Source: Saksenaea vasiformis B4078 (Eukaryota > Mucoromycota > Mucoromycetes > Mucorales > Saksenaeaceae). Taken from it: 64,000 bases of DNA. The notes beneath the pieces were generated by a model. It saw only the letters and a list, made by a program, of their open reading frames with translations, had not been told where the DNA came from and did no database searches. The DNA is taken from assembly GCA_000697055.1 (NCBI GenBank), contig JNDT01001888.1:62001-126000 (forward strand), given 5' to 3'. Positions 34,857 through 50,700 of the stretch are shown here, piece by piece. The translations under genes and the position numbers were made by a program. Position 1 is the first letter of the stretch. Each line of letters begins with the position of its first letter.

Positions 34857-36798
34857 ATGAATTTGAAAATGAGAAACTGGTCGATCTGGCCAGCTTGGAT
34901 CAGGCTTTTTTTTTAAAAAAAAACTTCGGATAAAAAACTTGCCGATATTCCGTCCCGTCGAGGGGCGAAGCCAAAACGGTTGAGTCAAAAAATTCTGCGA
35001 TCTAGCCAACCAGACCCGGACTTTTCGATAGGTAAATATCGCGCCACAGATTGTTATGAACGAATTTTACCTAAATTAGCATTTTAACCCCGTCGATTTC
35101 CTAAAACGGATACGACGTGGTCCGTGTGCAGCTGTCATTGTGAGGATGTCCCGTATTTTGCTCCAGCCAGTTATACCCAGTTCGATCCTGCTATCCCTAG
35201 CTAACCTGATGGTACCTCGCCCAGCAGTATGGCCCCTTTCACCTGTATAAGAAAAAGAAGTAGCATTTTCCAGTTGTCGCTCTGCTATTTGTGTCATCTT
35301 CTTTTTCTTTTTGGGTTCTATGCGTCAGAATCTCCTAGAAGGGTTATCGTTCCTCAATTACTGTTGGTTTTCAGGTGATCTTGTGACAATATATTTATCG
35401 GAATTGATTACGGGATGAAGTGGCTATCCTCTTCGTCTAATGCAGGTCAGTAGCATCATGATACGATTTGTTCAGCAGGTTTCCCATCCATCTTAGTAAC
35501 CAAGCTCCTTTTGCACGCATGAGTGAGTAAGAAGAGAGAGAATGAAGTTCGAAGACTGTACTGTACAGTACTATCCGGCATGCCTACTTATTCCAGTTGG
35601 TTGCAAAGGGTATCAAGTACAACTTCTACCTTTATGCCAAATGTTTCCGAGAGAGTGGACTGATTTATATACGTCAATTTTATGTGTAAAGTTTTATCTA
35701 TACACTTTCCTCCCGGTATTTCATGAGCGGATGCATTGTGTCCCTCCTTAGTTTACTGTTTATTGAATTCATGCGTGATTAAAGCGTGATTACAGCTAAA
35801 GGGAGATGACATGATGAACATGCAAGTATGCTTTTTTGCGAACGCAAAAAGAGCACCAACCAAAATTGAGTCTGTTCAAATCCATCCCAGTTAAACACGT
35901 AAAAATGATCGCAGACAGCGCCAGTGCGATGGATAAATCCATGAAGATACCACTTTTTCTATTTGCTTTATATATCTGTTGCTAAAAAAAGTAGTATGAG
36001 CTGATTTCATTCAGCGACAGTGGTATACCTTTGGATTTGATTGAACAAATTGTTACACACACTATAGCACATAGAGCGACATTTTATTACAGAAAATACC
36101 TTGAAAATAACTCAGAGTTCAAATTCAAGGGTTTTGAAATGAGTTAAGGACACTGTCCTAATCGCAGTGCTTCTCAGCCCCAGCAACGCCATAGTGCTTC
36201 CAGCTGACATCACACTTCAAGAAGGAAAAAGAGGAAAAACTTGTGACAGATTGTGGAAGTATCACTTGCACTAGTAGGAAGTGTCCATGTACAATAATAA
36301 TGAGGTACACGACCAAAAGACGGGGCGTTGTCAGTGCAATTTCCTTCCAATAGAGTCTGTCGGAGCAAGAATAGAGAGGTGCGGAGCTATCCACAGCAAA
36401 GCTTCAGGTCTCGTTATGGATAAGTAGGAAGTTTGCAATACAAAAAGTTCTCTTTTTCTTTTTTTTCTTTTTTCGGTCAGTTTATAGAAATGTAGAGTCA
36501 TTATTAGGTGCGAAGTAAATAGTGTTTGAATGACGATAAAAAAGATAAACTTTCGAAGAAGATGTATTGTTTGTTCTCTGGAAGAATATATGATCTAGTT
36601 TGTATTACGGAAACGCTTTAAAAAAAAAAGGTTCCAAACATTCAACGCGACGATCGAAGAAAAAGGAAGTTGGACAAATACGGCATACAATTTTTGACGA
36701 CTTCCGGCGCTTTTCTTTTTTCTTTAATTTTATTTCTCAGTCTTTATTATACCTTTCTTCTTTTTCCTTACTTTCTTCTCTTTTCTTTGTCTGCTGTC
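34857..36798. repeat. Intergenic with interspersed repeat copy 3
   Basis: The only recognisable item is the third copy of the interspersed repeat at about 35855-35950. Its minus frame reads MDLSIALALSAIIFTCLTGMD. Candidate frames elsewhere (35076-35297, 35542-35751, 36158-36394) are short. A long pyrimidine tract at 36710-36790 precedes the kinase start and is probably its leader. Confidence 0.45.
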
Positions 36799-38700
<1,902 letters not shown>

Positions 38701-39340
38701 AAGATGTTAATTCATATTCTACTTATACTGTAATTCCTAACGTTTGTCGTACATTCACATACCTAGAAAACTCTCTCCTAATACTTTTCCTGTTTTCCTT
38801 TCTAACAGATACTATTTGTTTTCACTGGGCCGTTGATGTTCCAGTTTAAAATTGTTTGCTCTACATATATTAAAGCGATTTATTTGATGTACTATTTGCA
38901 CGATGTTTAAAATATTTCGTGGCAGAATAGGTGCACATTCTACTGCATGGGAGGATCGCCCACCAGAGAATTTCTTTTTATGGGTTCCCATGGGATATCT
39001 TGCGTTGCAGACTATAGATAAAGGATTCTTTCAACATATCACCATCGTGACTTATTTATATCTTCGCTGATGCTGCTGCCACATAGGATAAGCTCTTAAG
39101 ATCGTAGATCGCACCTCCCACCTGCGCCATGAAAACCTACATCCACGTTATTTTTTAGGCGTGCAGGGCGCGCCCAATGTGGTGCGCGTAACGCTGCGCG
39201 AGAAGAGTTGCTGACGTATATTTCGGGGTTTATTCTGCCCCCGGGGGTGCGGTGTAAAAAAAAAAAAAGCGTGGCAGAGCGAGTTTAATAGATTCTCAAC
39301 GAAGGGGTGTGCTTCTTCCTTTTTTTTTTTGTACGCCACT
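38701..39340. promoter_or_regulatory. Intergenic region upstream of ATP1
   Basis: This 640-bp stretch must hold the ATP1 promoter. It has a GC-rich patch with GGGGGTGCGG near 39240, poly-A and poly-T runs, and a pyrimidine tract (39313-39330) just before the start. No specific factor site was assigned. Confidence 0.4.
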
Positions 39341-41221
39341 ATGCTTCGAAACGTCGCTCGTGTTGCCCGTCCTCTTTCTCTTGCCGCCCGTGGCCTTGCC
39401 CCTGCTGTAAGTGTTTTCCTAATTTTCGAGAGGACGCTGTCAATGAATGAGGCTGACATACACGCGTTTTTCCATGCATATGTTCATTAGGCCCGCTTGA
39501 ACCTCGGTGCTGTTGCTGCCGCTGCTCGCACTTATGCTTCGGCTAAGCCTTCCACCTCCGAGGTGTCGTCCATTCTCGAACAACGCATTCTCGGTGCCTC
39601 GTCCGAAGTCGATCTTCAGGAAACCGGTCGCGTCTTGTCCATTGGTGACGGTATTGCCCGTGTCTACGGTTTGAAGAATGTCCAAGCCGAAGAGATGGTG
39701 GAATTCTCCAGCGGTCTCAAGGTAAAATAGAGGGAATGATTATGGGAAGAATAATAAGGACTGATCAAAAAATTTCTGTATATATAGGGTATGGCTCTTA
39801 ACTTGGAACCCGATAACGTCGGTATCGTCGTGTTCGGTAATGATCGTTTGATCAAGGAAGGTGACACCGTCAAGCGTACTGGTGCTATTGTCGACGTTCC
39901 CGTCGGTCCCGGTATTCTCGGCCGTGTCGTCGATGCTTTGGGTAACCCCATTGACGGCAAGGGTCCTTTGGAGACCGTTGGCCGTTCCCGTGTCCAGGTG
40001 AAGGCTCCTGGCATTTTGCCCCGTCACTCCGTCAACGAGCCTATGCAGACTGGTATCAAGTCTGTCGACTCCATGGTTCCCATCGGTCGTGGTCAGCGTG
40101 AATTGATTATTGGTGATCGTCAGACTGGTAAGACCGCTGTCGCTCTCGATACCATCTTGAACCAGAAGAACTGGAACAACGGAAGCGATGAGTCCAAGAA
40201 GTTGTACTGTATCTACGTTGCTGTCGGTCAGAAGCGTTCTACCGTTGCCCAGCTTGTCCGTACCCTCGAGGAGAACGACGCTATGAAGTACACCACCGTC
40301 GTCGCTGCCACCGCCTCTGAGGCTGCTCCCCTTCAGTACCTTGCTCCCTTCTCTGGTGCTGCTTTCGGTGAATGGTTCCGTGACAACGGTCGCCACTCCT
40401 TGATCATCTATGACGATTTGTCCAAGCAGGCTGTCGCCTACCGTCAGATGTCTCTTTTGCTTCGTCGTCCTCCTGGTCGTGAGGCCTACCCTGGTGATGT
40501 CTTCTACCTTCACTCCCGTCTGTTGGAACGTGCTGCTAAGATGAACAAGGACTTTGGCTACGGTTCCATGACCGCCCTTCCCATCATGTAAGACCAAAGA
40601 AAAAAAAAAGAAAGGTTGCAGTATATTGATGAAGCTAACTAACACGCTACTTTTTCTTTTTTTTTTTTTAGTGAGACCCAGGGTGGTGATGTGTCTGCCT
40701 ACATTCCTACCAACGTCATTTCCATTACTGACGGTCAGATTTTCTTGGAAGCCGAACTCTTCTTCAAGGGTGTCCGTCCCGCCATTAACGTCGGTCTGTC
40801 CGTGTCTCGTGTCGGTTCCGCTGCCCAGACCAAGGCCATGAAGCAGGTTGCTGGTTCCTTGAAGCTTTTCTTGGCTCAGTACCGTGAAGTCGCTGCTTTC
40901 GCCCAGTTCGGTTCTGATTTGGATGCCTCCACCCAGTTCTTGTTGAACCGTGGTGCCCGTCTTACCGAATTGTTGAAGCAGCCCCAGTACTCTCCTCTTT
41001 CCATCCAGACCCAGGTGCCTATTGTGTTCGCTGGTGTCAACGGTTACTTGGATAAGCTCCCCGTTAACAAGGTCGTTGACTGGGAAAAGGACTTCATCAG
41101 CCACATCCAGTCCGAGCACAAGGATACCCTTGAGGAGATCCGCACCAAGGGTGTCTTGTCCAAGGAATTGGAGGGTAAGCTCCGTGAGATCTGTGACAAC
41201 CACGTCAAGTCTTTCTTGTAA
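39341..41221 (+). CDS. ATP1: ATP synthase subunit alpha, mitochondrial (Atp1)
   Basis: This is the alpha subunit of the F1 catalytic head, which alternates with beta and carries the non-catalytic nucleotide sites. Four exons (39341-39406, 39491-39721, 39788-40587, 40672-41221) give 548 residues. The leader [20 protein letters not shown] is a typical matrix-targeting peptide. Then come [29 protein letters not shown] (IARVYG in this copy), the P-loop [14 protein letters not shown], and [41 protein letters not shown], which contains the signature of the alpha/beta family. The end is CDNHVKSFL. Codon choice is strongly biased, as expected for a highly expressed gene. That bias also leaves a spurious 495-codon antisense open frame. 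The gene is complete and undamaged. Confidence 0.98.
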
Positions 41222-41502
41222 AAGCAAAGTCGATGTATCCCCTTCTCTGTCTCTATTCTTTTTTTCCTAGAATGCCTGAATGACACGCCTTTGTGCTAAC
41301 ATTGTTTCAAAAGAGAAAAATAAAAAATAAAAAAATAAGCTAATAGCAGGAAACAATAGTTTAGTGTTTATATATTGAATGGCAACGAAGAAATCAAGTT
41401 TGCGCTTAGAGAAGTTATATTTGTGTCGACAACTCTGTAGCTGACGCGGAAATGGATCAGCATTATTAAGCCAAATCACAAAGATATGAGAAAGCATCAA
41501 TG

Positions 41503-41529
<27 letters not shown>
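41503..41529. repeat. (TA)n microsatellite
   Basis: A pure TA run lies in the 330-bp gap between the convergent 3' ends of ATP1 and MVP1. It is a likely polymorphic marker and no function is claimed. Confidence 0.9.
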
Positions 41530-41533
<4 letters not shown>

Positions 41534-41553
41534 GTTTCCTTTTTTCTTGTTTT

Positions 41554-43629
41554 TTAATCAAACTCATCAGGATCGAATGGCATGTCTTGCAACAAGACTT
41601 CTAGTCCTTTCCAATTCTCGCTGATTTGACGTTCATACCGCAGCTGTTCCTGCATGTAATTGTGGTACCATGAAGAAATCGCAGCTTGTTGTTTATGCAA
41701 ATAAGAGAGCTCATATCCGACACAGTAACGCGTGTAGAGCTGCCGTTTCTGCTTTGTAGCAGCATTTTCTCTGTCGCCATTTGCAGTTGTCGGCATCTTC
41801 TCCGTACGTTCTATCATTTCTTGGAAAGAAATGAGCAGATCACGATGTCGCTTCAAACTTTCCAATATGCCCAGTGATGTGGCCTTTGCTTGTTCCTCCA
41901 AAATTTTGCCACCGCGTTGCAATGAGTCAGCTACACCATTGCAGCCAGTCGCCACTTGTTCGCACGGTTCGCAATTTGACGTATAACATACGCGACTCAG
42001 TTCGTTCATGGAACTACAATCATTTCGTCAAAAAAAAAAAGAACCAAAAGCGGAGCATGCCATTGGAAATTGGCTATTCTGCTTACTTGAGTGAGACACC
42101 ATAGCGTGTAAAATCGGCTGACCGATGTTCTTCCAGTTTAACCATGCGGTCCATCGACGCGGCCATGGACTGATAATTTCGGATCAAGTCTGGTAGCTTT
42201 TTCTTAAGTTTTTCCAATCGGCTATCCAGATCGGTAGGTATCGTCAGATCATCACCGATAGTGGGTATCTTGCGCACAAATTCTTCGTCTATGCATGGCG
42301 GATTCTCTTTGCGCCAGATCGAAAATTCCTGCGAATTATTAACGTCGGGCTTCTTTCTGATCCAATTACTTACACTTGGTTCTGTCAAAAATTGTGCAAC
42401 CAGCTCGTCCGTGCCGATGACGGGATGAGCCACTACGCAATTGATGAATCGCGCGAGTCCTTTTCGACGGTTCTCCAGAAACGCATCATCCCCTACAAAA
42501 ACCTCATCTTCCATTAGACCACTCAACGCTTAGGGTACTTGGCAACACTCACTTCCTCCAAATCGCTTTGGTGGCATGCCAGGTATCAGTCGACATGGAT
42601 AACGAAGCAACAACGTTTCCCATAGCCAATAAAAATCACTGAAACGACGCAACACGGTTGATGAACGTTGCTGACTCTCGACAATATAGTTGACATGTTT
42701 GAAAAGAAATCCTTCTTTTTTAGGAGCAACAGCCACACGCACACGATCGACATCTTGGAACCATTTTTGGCTATCGATGACCATTTTGACGGTGGCGGAG
42801 GCAGGCTTCGTCGACTTGTCTCTTGACTTTATGATACCGCCTGTGGTCTGGCCATTAAGTCCTACTGGGAGTGATGGAAGTTCTGGTGGTGGTTGATGCC
42901 ATGGATCGTTTAACTGTTCTTCATCTTTCTCAGAAGTGGTTTGTCGCTGGATTTGGAAGCGATCCAAATTAGATAGGACGGGAACAGGCAAATCTGGTAG
43001 AGTAAGAACAAATAGCAAATACAAATGGGCTTATCTTACCATTTCGATGTTGTCGCACCGTATCAAGTGAAGTACCTGGATTAGGAATCGGTGAACGGAA
43101 GCTCGTCGATGTCGTTTATGTTACCCATATTTTTCTGCGTGCAAGCGATCAAAGCCAATGCCGTATTAAACTCGTTTCTCGTTACGTACACCGAGCCAGG
43201 CATAACAACCATAGTTTTGATCTAAAAGGTTATGCATTCGTTATAGGGGTAATTTTCTGTTGACGCTTGCAAGATCATTTACCTGTGCCAAGGTTTGAAA
43301 AGGAATGCCGCCAAGACGCAGGATTTTTTCAAGGTTTTCGACGCTCACACGATCGCCCATGGGTGCTGCTCGGAGGTACGCCGTATCATAAATCTCCGGG
43401 AGATCAATGCCAACTAAAAGCATGGTCAGTATTCAAGTCTTTACCAGATAATAATAACACCACCTAGGATGCTGGCTGCTGTTAAACTGTCATCCTCGGC
43501 TGTCGGATCCGTATTCGAGAAACCTCCCCAAGGGTTAATGTCAAAACTAGCTATAGGTGCATTAAATGCAGCGGAAGGGCCTGCATTCATAAATCCCGAA
43601 CCCAAAATGTCGTCTTCGTCTTGCAACAT
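41554..43629 (-). CDS. MVP1: Sorting nexin Mvp1 (SNX8 family)
   Basis: This PX-BAR protein tubulates endosomes for retromer-independent recycling and vacuolar sorting. The start at 43629 gives an acidic, unstructured head (MLQDEDDILGSG). An EH-like helical block follows (VSVENLEKILRLGGIPFQTLAQI), then a linker, then the PX domain (VRVAVAPKKEGFLFKHVNYIVE, VLRRFSDFYWLWETLLLRYP, RLIPGMPPKR). The PX region closes with FLENRRKGLARFINCVVAHPVI. The C-terminal BAR region includes KLKKKLPDLIRNYQSMAASMDRM and YCVGYELSYLHKQQAAISSWY and ends FDPDEFD. The conserved PX arginine in RRFSDF and the PPK segment support PI3P binding. About six short introns are needed. It faces ATP1 tail to tail. Confidence 0.93.
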
Positions 43630-43659
43630 GGTAAGCAAAGGGTTGAGAGGAGATTAAAA

Positions 43660-44030
43660 TTAACGACGATTTTTACGCGGCTCCGCCCCAGACAGGGAGT
43701 GGATCCCCCAGCCGACTCCCTGCGGCATCCGGGTTACAACCGCCTATACCGTCGACTACCTTGGCGCACAGTTCTAACTCATTCGGTAGATGAACACATA
43801 CTTATTTACTGCACCATATCCGTCACCTCATTAGCGCTTAGTCCCTGCTGGCTTTTCTCCCCGGTTGCTCGCTACTCGTTTATAGCGAGTGGAATATATG
43901 GACCTAACGTCCAACGTCCCACTTTATACTTTATCCTAGGTCAAGTTTTGGAAGGACGGGTAATCCATCTGTATCTGACAGATCGTACTGCCCCGATGCA
44001 CGCGCCGTACAACTAGTGTCGCGTGATGTG
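43660..44030. other. GC-rich block of unknown nature
   Basis: This block has a base composition different from its AT-rich surroundings, with an abrupt start at about 43672 (GCGGCTCCGCCCC). One minus frame near its left edge ends in a short coding-like run (VVDGIGGCNPDAAGSRLGD, then a stop). This suggests the 3' end of a mobile element or a processed insertion. No terminal repeats or target duplication were identified. It lies upstream of MVP1 and may overlap its promoter. Confidence 0.35.
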
Positions 44031-46390
<2,360 letters not shown>

Positions 46391-46735
46391 AAGAAATGTT
46401 CATTGTTCCCTATCACTACCTTTTTACTATTTTCATTTTGCGATATGCATTCATTTTAAGAAAGAACAAAAAAAAACATTTGCAAGAGATGTATTTCTCA
46501 GTCTCATTTTGTGAAAATGGATGAAGAATGAGCCAACGTTCAAAAGGACCGATGCCATGATAAGGTAAAATTTCCGTATTTAAAAATGTATAGTTTTGTT
46601 GTACTTTTGTTTCTACATGAAGTGGGTATGTCATATGAACGAGAATCTACAGTTATGAAAAATGAGGGGATGATAATCTAAAATTTTTGATAAATGCAAG
46701 GCAAATTGAACAAACGAGTGAAAGGTGGGGTGGGC

Positions 46736-47770
46736 TTATGTGGTCATAATCGTAGGAGGACTGTGGGTTGCGTATTCATAGGTTGGTAGTCGGGAGGATT
46801 CGTAACGTGGAAGTGCTTCTTCATATTCGATGGCACGCATAAATCGTGGGACAGGCAGGTCCCCAGTGGAAAGAGAGGAGGAAAAGACCGTGTAAAATTG
46901 GAGGTCGGGAGAGGCGCGTACGCCATAACCAAGTGTGCCGATGTTGATGGGTAGTTCAAATGGAATCTCGGAGGACCAGATGCCGCCGAGTGGGCCCTTC
47001 CGTTCGAAGCTAACCTTGAGCTTGTACACCAAGGAAATACAGCGGCTGTAGTTGCATGTAGGTGTCAGATCGGATGGCAAGGATAGGGATAATGTGGAAT
47101 CGGAATTGGTGTTTATCTTTGTTGTAGTTGAAGCAATTTGCTTGGTAAGGCTCGAACGGCAGCCGTGGAGAACCGTGACGATCTGATAAAGCTGAGCAGA
47201 CACCCGTACTGGGTGCTTTCCGGTCACGTTTACTGTCATTGCCATATCGTCACCGGGTAGAAAGTCCAGTGTGTGCATCTTGACTGCTGCAGTCATTTCT
47301 GAGCCGTACGTTCCTTCCTTATAGATTGGAGTCTTGAGTAGGCTGGTTTCGGTAAACGGCATGTATTGAACTGTTCGGTGGTAGGCGACCTTATCCAGAT
47401 AAGCCGAGAGCTTGAACTCACACTTGTAAAGCTCGTGTATGATTGAGGGTGGAAACTGTACAAGAGGCATTTGAATGGTAAAAGGGAAGCGATAGGAACT
47501 TTCTGTTAATTGCTGAGCTCCTTCCTTCGATTCCCAAAGCGTGCGTTGCGTGCCGAAGAGAACGGGGTCCACCTTTTCGGACGAACAAGCTGGATCAATC
47601 GATTCGAATCCTCTGAACATCAATACAAGTCGGTCGGCGCGTACAGGACGTGTCAAACGTAAGTTAACGAAGCCTTGAAAAACTGATCCGGGGCCATATA
47701 CAGGTGTGTCCTTTATTGCCCAGCCAAACTCAGGTAGTAAATCAATGGTTATTTGACAAGTGTCAGTCAT
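46736..47770 (-). CDS. Arrestin-domain protein (alpha-arrestin, ART-like)
   Basis: Alpha-arrestins recruit the HECT ubiquitin ligase Rsp5 to plasma-membrane transporters and so trigger endocytosis. An arrestin N-like fold is readable (YGPGSVFQGFVNLRLTRPVRADRLVLMFRGFE, then YRFPFTIQMP and PPSIIHELYKCEFKLSAYLDK). A C-like half follows (LPGDDMAMTVNVTGKHPVRVSAQLYQIVTVLHG, PTCNYSRCISLVYKLKVSFERKG, FELPINIGTLGYGV). Near the end EEALPRYESSRLPTYEYA carries two L/PPxY-type motifs (LPRY, LPTY), the usual WW-domain docking sites. I chose the ATG at 47770 (MTDTCQITIDLLPEFGW), giving 344 residues in a single exon. The open frame extends to 47950, but the added part looks non-coding. Confidence 0.85.
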   Translation of the reverse strand: MTDTCQITIDLLPEFGWAIKDTPVYGPGSVFQGFVNLRLTRPVRADRLVLMFRGFESIDPACSSEKVDPVLFGTQRTLWESKEGAQQLTESSYRFPFTIQMPLVQFPPSIIHELYKCEFKLSAYLDKVAYHRTVQYMPFTETSLLKTPIYKEGTYGSEMTAAVKMHTLDFLPGDDMAMTVNVTGKHPVRVSAQLYQIVTVLHGCRSSLTKQIASTTTKINTNSDSTLSLSLPSDLTPTCNYSRCISLVYKLKVSFERKGPLGGIWSSEIPFELPINIGTLGYGVRASPDLQFYTVFSSSLSTGDLPVPRFMRAIEYEEALPRYESSRLPTYEYATHSPPTIMTT

Positions 47771-50700
47771 TGTGCAAAGAATAAGCAAATACATGATCAT
47801 TGGCATGTATGACCTATTTATATAAACCTGATAGACCGCAGCAGGTATATTGGCAGAAAACTTTGCCAAGTAACCATTTATGGTAATGTACTGGGTTCCA
47901 AGATGCCAAGAATCTAGGCGTCTAAAATGAGGGCGGGGATCGACAAACAAACAATAGCGTCCCGGATATGGTCAATCCGCGCTCCCTCTCTTTTTTAATT
48001 TCCTTTCCATAGTATCTATCACACTATTTGACTATTGTACTTTAGAAAAAAAAAAGGAATATTTGTGTTTAGGGTGTAACGGATGACTCTGGAGGGAACA
48101 ACATTGAGTCAAACATGACGGCTGTTTTGTCATGTAACAAAGTGCGTGTTCCACCCGATACTGCGGCAGTTACTTTACTGCGCCGCTAAGCAATCGAACC
48201 TCGGGTAACGCAAAGTCCGTATTTGCACACGTGGACTTCTCGTCGATCATGCACATGTTGCTGAAGAAATATTCTCTGGTTCCACGCAAAGAATTTTTTT
48301 TTTTGGCTTGCGGACCTTTCATGATACAACTTACATGGTATTATTAAAGGATTTACTCGTGATCTATCAACAAACATTGCTTACTTTTATGTTTCACGAA
48401 GGGGTCAAAGTATGACCGATATCGATCCTGCTTATGCAAAAGCAGAATTTTCCATTTTACCTTGCGTCTGGCTGATGGTCAACGTGGAGCCGGTGCATGG
48501 CGTCATACAGGGTCTGTGACCATAAGCGGTCGTTCGTCCTGAGATCATTTTAGCTCAGATTGTGGTGGTGTGTGATACAGCATTAGTGAGTTTTTTAGAT
48601 CTGCAGCATTCATCCACATTATGCAAATCTCTTAACTATTGAAAATACGGATACCAAAAATAAACGAAGCAAAGATAATTCTGCATTCGTTCGTCAGAAT
48701 ATTGACAGTACTATGCTCAAACCAATTAGATCGGAATGTCAACCAAATAGGATATTCCACCCGTCCCTACACCAAGCCGTTACACGACGCGGAATAAATC
48801 TTTTTTTTATACATCAAAATCCTACCCGTATTAGAATCTTATTGTCATAAATAACGCAAAAAGGGAAAAATCGAAACAGTCCTATTTAACGGGGGACAAC
48901 ATAACATAATATGAGACGTCTTGCTTGTTTGTACACCGGACAATGGCGCCGAAAGGACCGAATACCTGGGCTGATCAGTATCATTTGACGGCTCAGCTTC
49001 GAAAGAAGGAAGTGGTGCTTCTAGCTTCAAAGACATCTGAAAGTGTCATAAAGTGTAATCTACAACTCTGACATGATCGATAATCTGGTACTATGAAATG
49101 ATTAACACGATAACTTAGACAAACCTACGCCAAGTTCACCCCTCGGAAAGAAAAAAAAAAGAATTTATATTGACAAGTATGCTACCCCTCTCGAAAAGAA
49201 AGAAAAAAAAAAAAGGAGATGACAACGTCTAGGAGTCGCTCCAAGTAGCCACATTGACCGGAACTTGCTTAGACCAACAGAGCTGATTTACACTAGATGA
49301 TCTCGTCCTCTATATGTCTATTAGTGTCCTTTGCAGCCCATTCCACTGGAAAATTCCGGGGGGATAGAGTTTTAAGCTTCGCGCTCCGATGACTAACCAG
49401 GTGTTGGGGGAGAGGAAGCAGGTTTGTTCCTTTCGCTCGGTAATATCGCTGCCGTGCATCGTAGTCACGTTGTAGGTCGCACACAATAAACCAGGAATGC
49501 GTGTCTGGAACAGGGTGCACTCAACATTTTATCCTTCACGAAGATAGTCGGCGACTACTGAACTCACTACTGCCCAGGTATTACAGGTATAGAAAATGTC
49601 GATAACCAATGTTTTTGTCAAGCACTGCTATCTTTTATGCGTAATACGTGTCAAATGAAGGCAGCAATAACTGTGCAAAACGTTATCTTATTGCAAGATA
49701 AAATCTGTGTCGTAATCACCATGTATTTCAAGCATCATAGGTCATGTAAGACCTCCGAGAAGATGTTCTTGCCTGAATTTTTCCTCTACGGCTATATTGC
49801 TGCAGGTTTCTTAGGAGCCATACCTTGTACAACAGCACACCCGCCGAAACTACCCTAAATGCTATACCTTCCGGACTGGGAAATTTGATATGGCTCCTGA
49901 CGCTCGGTTTTTTGGTATGGTTCCCGAGAAAAAGGATATTGCAAGCTCTCTTGTTGTCACTGGTTACGTAACACGATTCGCACTCCCCTGCTTAGAAAAG
50001 AACTTCCATAGTCATTATTCTTGTGGTGCAAAAGAAACGCTGGCACTAGAAGGTCTCTGCAATAAGATGCGGTTTAGTGGTTCTCTACACACATGAGTAA
50101 CCTATAGATGCTCTACAGCGCATCCTACATCAATAACAGTTGCTTCGAGCGCGCGAGGCAAGAGATAAATGAGGGTATCTAAGAATGACCTTGGTTCTCG
50201 ATGAAACTGTATGTTCGAACCTGTTATATATCCGAAGCAAGAGTGAGTCATGATACTTGTGGTGTATGTTGTACTTTGAATATCTATCTCGATCATGGAC
50301 ATCGTATCTCGCACCATCACAGACTGCAGAGGGATTGGCGAAGGACATTTGATAGAGGTGCCTAACGCCTTATTTGTCTAGCATCGTACAAGTCACTATA
50401 CACACGACCGAGATGGTTCGAGACGAAGATCATGCAGGCGAAAAGACAAACGTAATTCATGAAAGATCTTTTATTGTAGTCAAAGATAGTTCTCCACCAA
50501 TGCAGCATTAATTGCAAAATCTTCCAGTTTCTTTCTGGTAAAAAAAATCAAAAATATCTGTTAGCGACTAGGCCGTAAATATTAGGTGCACTGAAGTATG
50601 CCTGTCATTACTAACCAGAAGGTTGAATAGGTGATATTGAGAGGAGTTACCAAGAAGGGACGTAGATAATGCTCAAAGTAGATAGAGTGGCAGCTTCTTG

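Noticed and set aside
36670..36798. N-terminal hydrophobic extension of the AGC kinase
   Set aside because: The extension translates a pyrimidine-rich leader into a Phe/Leu run. Relatives begin without a membrane segment, so the ATG at 36799 is preferred.
39740..41227. A 495-codon open frame antisense to ATP1
   Set aside because: It is a shadow of the strongly biased codon use of ATP1. Its translation has no domain, it ignores the ATP1 exon structure and reads through an ATP1 intron. ATP1 itself is unambiguous.
43621..44016. 131-codon plus-strand frame upstream of MVP1
   Set aside because: It has no ATG start, overlaps the 5' end of MVP1 antisense and runs through the GC-rich block. No motif was seen.
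48180..48260. Possible tRNA (GAGGTTCGATTGC on the minus strand resembles a B box)
   Set aside because: No matching A box or foldable cloverleaf could be drawn around it.
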